Position numbers and translations under genes: made by a program. Below the pieces are notes generated by a model. It saw nothing but the letters and a program-made list of their open reading frames with translations. It ran no database searches and had not been told where the DNA came from. A stretch of 64,000 bases of DNA from G963665085 sp963665085 (GTDB taxonomy: Bacteria > Bacteroidota > Bacteroidia > Bacteroidales > JAAAOM01). The first letter of the stretch is position 1; each line of letters begins with the position of its first letter. Below, piece after piece: positions 63,613-64,000 of this stretch. The stretch spans positions 1,426,001-1,490,000 of the forward strand of contig CAXXXS010000001.1 in the NCBI GenBank assembly GCA_963665085.2, read 5' to 3'.

Positions 63613-63770
63613 AAAAAGTAAATTAATAATAATTGCAACTGATACAATAGTTATTGACTCAATATTTTATAATTGAAAATGCTGGCTACTAAAATAAGTT
63701 GTAGTTAATCCTTTGTATTTACTAAAAGTGATATAATGGAATCAGTCTGCTACTTTAAATATTAAGCCAT

Positions 63771-63884
63771 ATGATATTAATAGAAAAGATAGTATTAAAA
63801 ACGGAAAAAGTTTATTCTATGGTTGTTTATAATGATAAACAAACTCTTGTTGGTATATTTGACTTAGTAAAACTTAGTAATTAA
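63771..63884 (+). pseudogene. Possible CBS-domain fragment, 37 codons
   Basis: A short frame from ATG 63771 to TAA 63882-63884 reads with V-Y-S-M-V-V-Y-N-D and T-L-V-G-I-F-D-L-V-K-L, like the last half of a CBS domain. It lies in the 278-bp gap before the cytidylyltransferase gene. Nucleotidyltransferases with CBS domains occur in nonulosonic-acid loci, so it may be a remnant of one. The frame is short and the call is tentative; the rest of the gap (63613-63770) shows nothing I recognise. Confidence 0.35.
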
Positions 63885-63890
63885 GATAAA

Positions 63891-64000
63891 ATGAAAGTTG
63901 TTGCATTTGTTCCAATACGTTTAAATAGCAAAAGAGTTGCTGGTAAAAATTTAAAACAATTAGGTTCAAAGCCTCTTATGACATATATTCTGGAAACTTT
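63891..64000 (+). CDS. Acylneuraminate-type cytidylyltransferase, 5' end
   Basis: Only 36 codons lie in the window. They read V-P-I-R-L-N-S-K-R-V-A-G-K-N-L near residue 7, the nucleotide-binding opening of NeuA/KdsB-like cytidylyltransferases, followed by G-S-K-P-L-M-T-Y-I-L. These enzymes make CMP-sialic, legionaminic or pseudaminic acid for surface glycans. Placement after a GT4 and a methyltransferase supports a surface polysaccharide cluster. The gene continues past the window. It starts 6 bp after the CBS-like fragment. Confidence 0.85.
   Translation, partial: MKVVAFVPIRLNSKRVAGKNLKQLGSKPLMTYILET

Noticed and set aside
1..64000. CRISPR arrays, rRNA or tRNA genes, intact insertion sequences
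   Set aside because: No spaced identical repeats, no cloverleaf with a conserved T-arm, and no transposase gene was seen in any intergenic region.

Overview
The window comes from a low-GC Bacteroidota genome, most likely an environmental or marine member of the Marinilabiliales/Prolixibacteraceae type; the family-level placement is inference. Supporting evidence is a SusC/SusD pair with an ECF sigma factor and FecR anti-sigma factor, a sdhC-A-B fumarate reductase/succinate dehydrogenase, a DUF2723 membrane protein, many Bacteroidota-style lipoprotein signal peptides, A/T-rich start regions without strong Shine-Dalgarno sites, and several TAnnTTTG promoter elements.

Positions 1-10.3 kb hold the tail of a probable ExbB/TolQ-like protein, a degenerate 21-bp tandem repeat, a GntP permease, an inverted-repeat intergenic element, a beta-helix lipoprotein, a zinc-ribbon/membrane protein pair, an oxidative-stress operon (Fur/PerR regulator, flavin reductase-rubredoxin fusion, rubrerythrin) with a palindromic operator, and the sdhCAB operon with a clear promoter and terminator. 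Positions 10.3-31 kb are mostly housekeeping and metabolism: Xaa-Pro aminopeptidase plus hydrolase; a TPP-riboswitch-controlled thiamine operon (TonB receptor, PnuT, thiamine pyrophosphokinase); purD, a DUF6427 membrane protein and a lipoprotein MTA/SAH nucleosidase; a large metalloprotease/propeller/barrel protein; a DUF2723 protein; a CPBP protease; an operon of ROK kinase, DUF1080 protein and DUF5009 acyltransferase-like protein; and dusB.

Positions 32.1-55.8 kb form a polysaccharide utilization locus. In order it has an ECF sigma factor, FecR, a SusC with an STN signalling domain, SusD, a lipoprotein with three exact-period 100-residue repeats, a small secreted protein, GH3, a GH79-like enzyme, GH43, a TolB-like lipoprotein, a GH35-like DUF5597 enzyme, an SDR, a GH78 rhamnosidase and a secreted sugar-isomerase-like TIM barrel. 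Nearly all carry export signals. The likely scheme is that glycan binding to SusCD signals through STN-FecR-sigma, while exported enzymes strip rhamnose, uronic acid and neutral sugars. A rhamnose-glucuronate-capped glycan such as arabinogalactan is my best inference for the substrate.

Positions 55.8-64 kb carry nadB, glyS and then the start of a surface-polysaccharide cluster (YfhO-like membrane protein, GT4, methyltransferase, a possible CBS remnant, and the 5' end of a NeuA-like cytidylyltransferase). I saw no rRNA, tRNA, CRISPR array or intact insertion sequence. One 137-bp MITE-like inverted-repeat element lies inside the polysaccharide locus.
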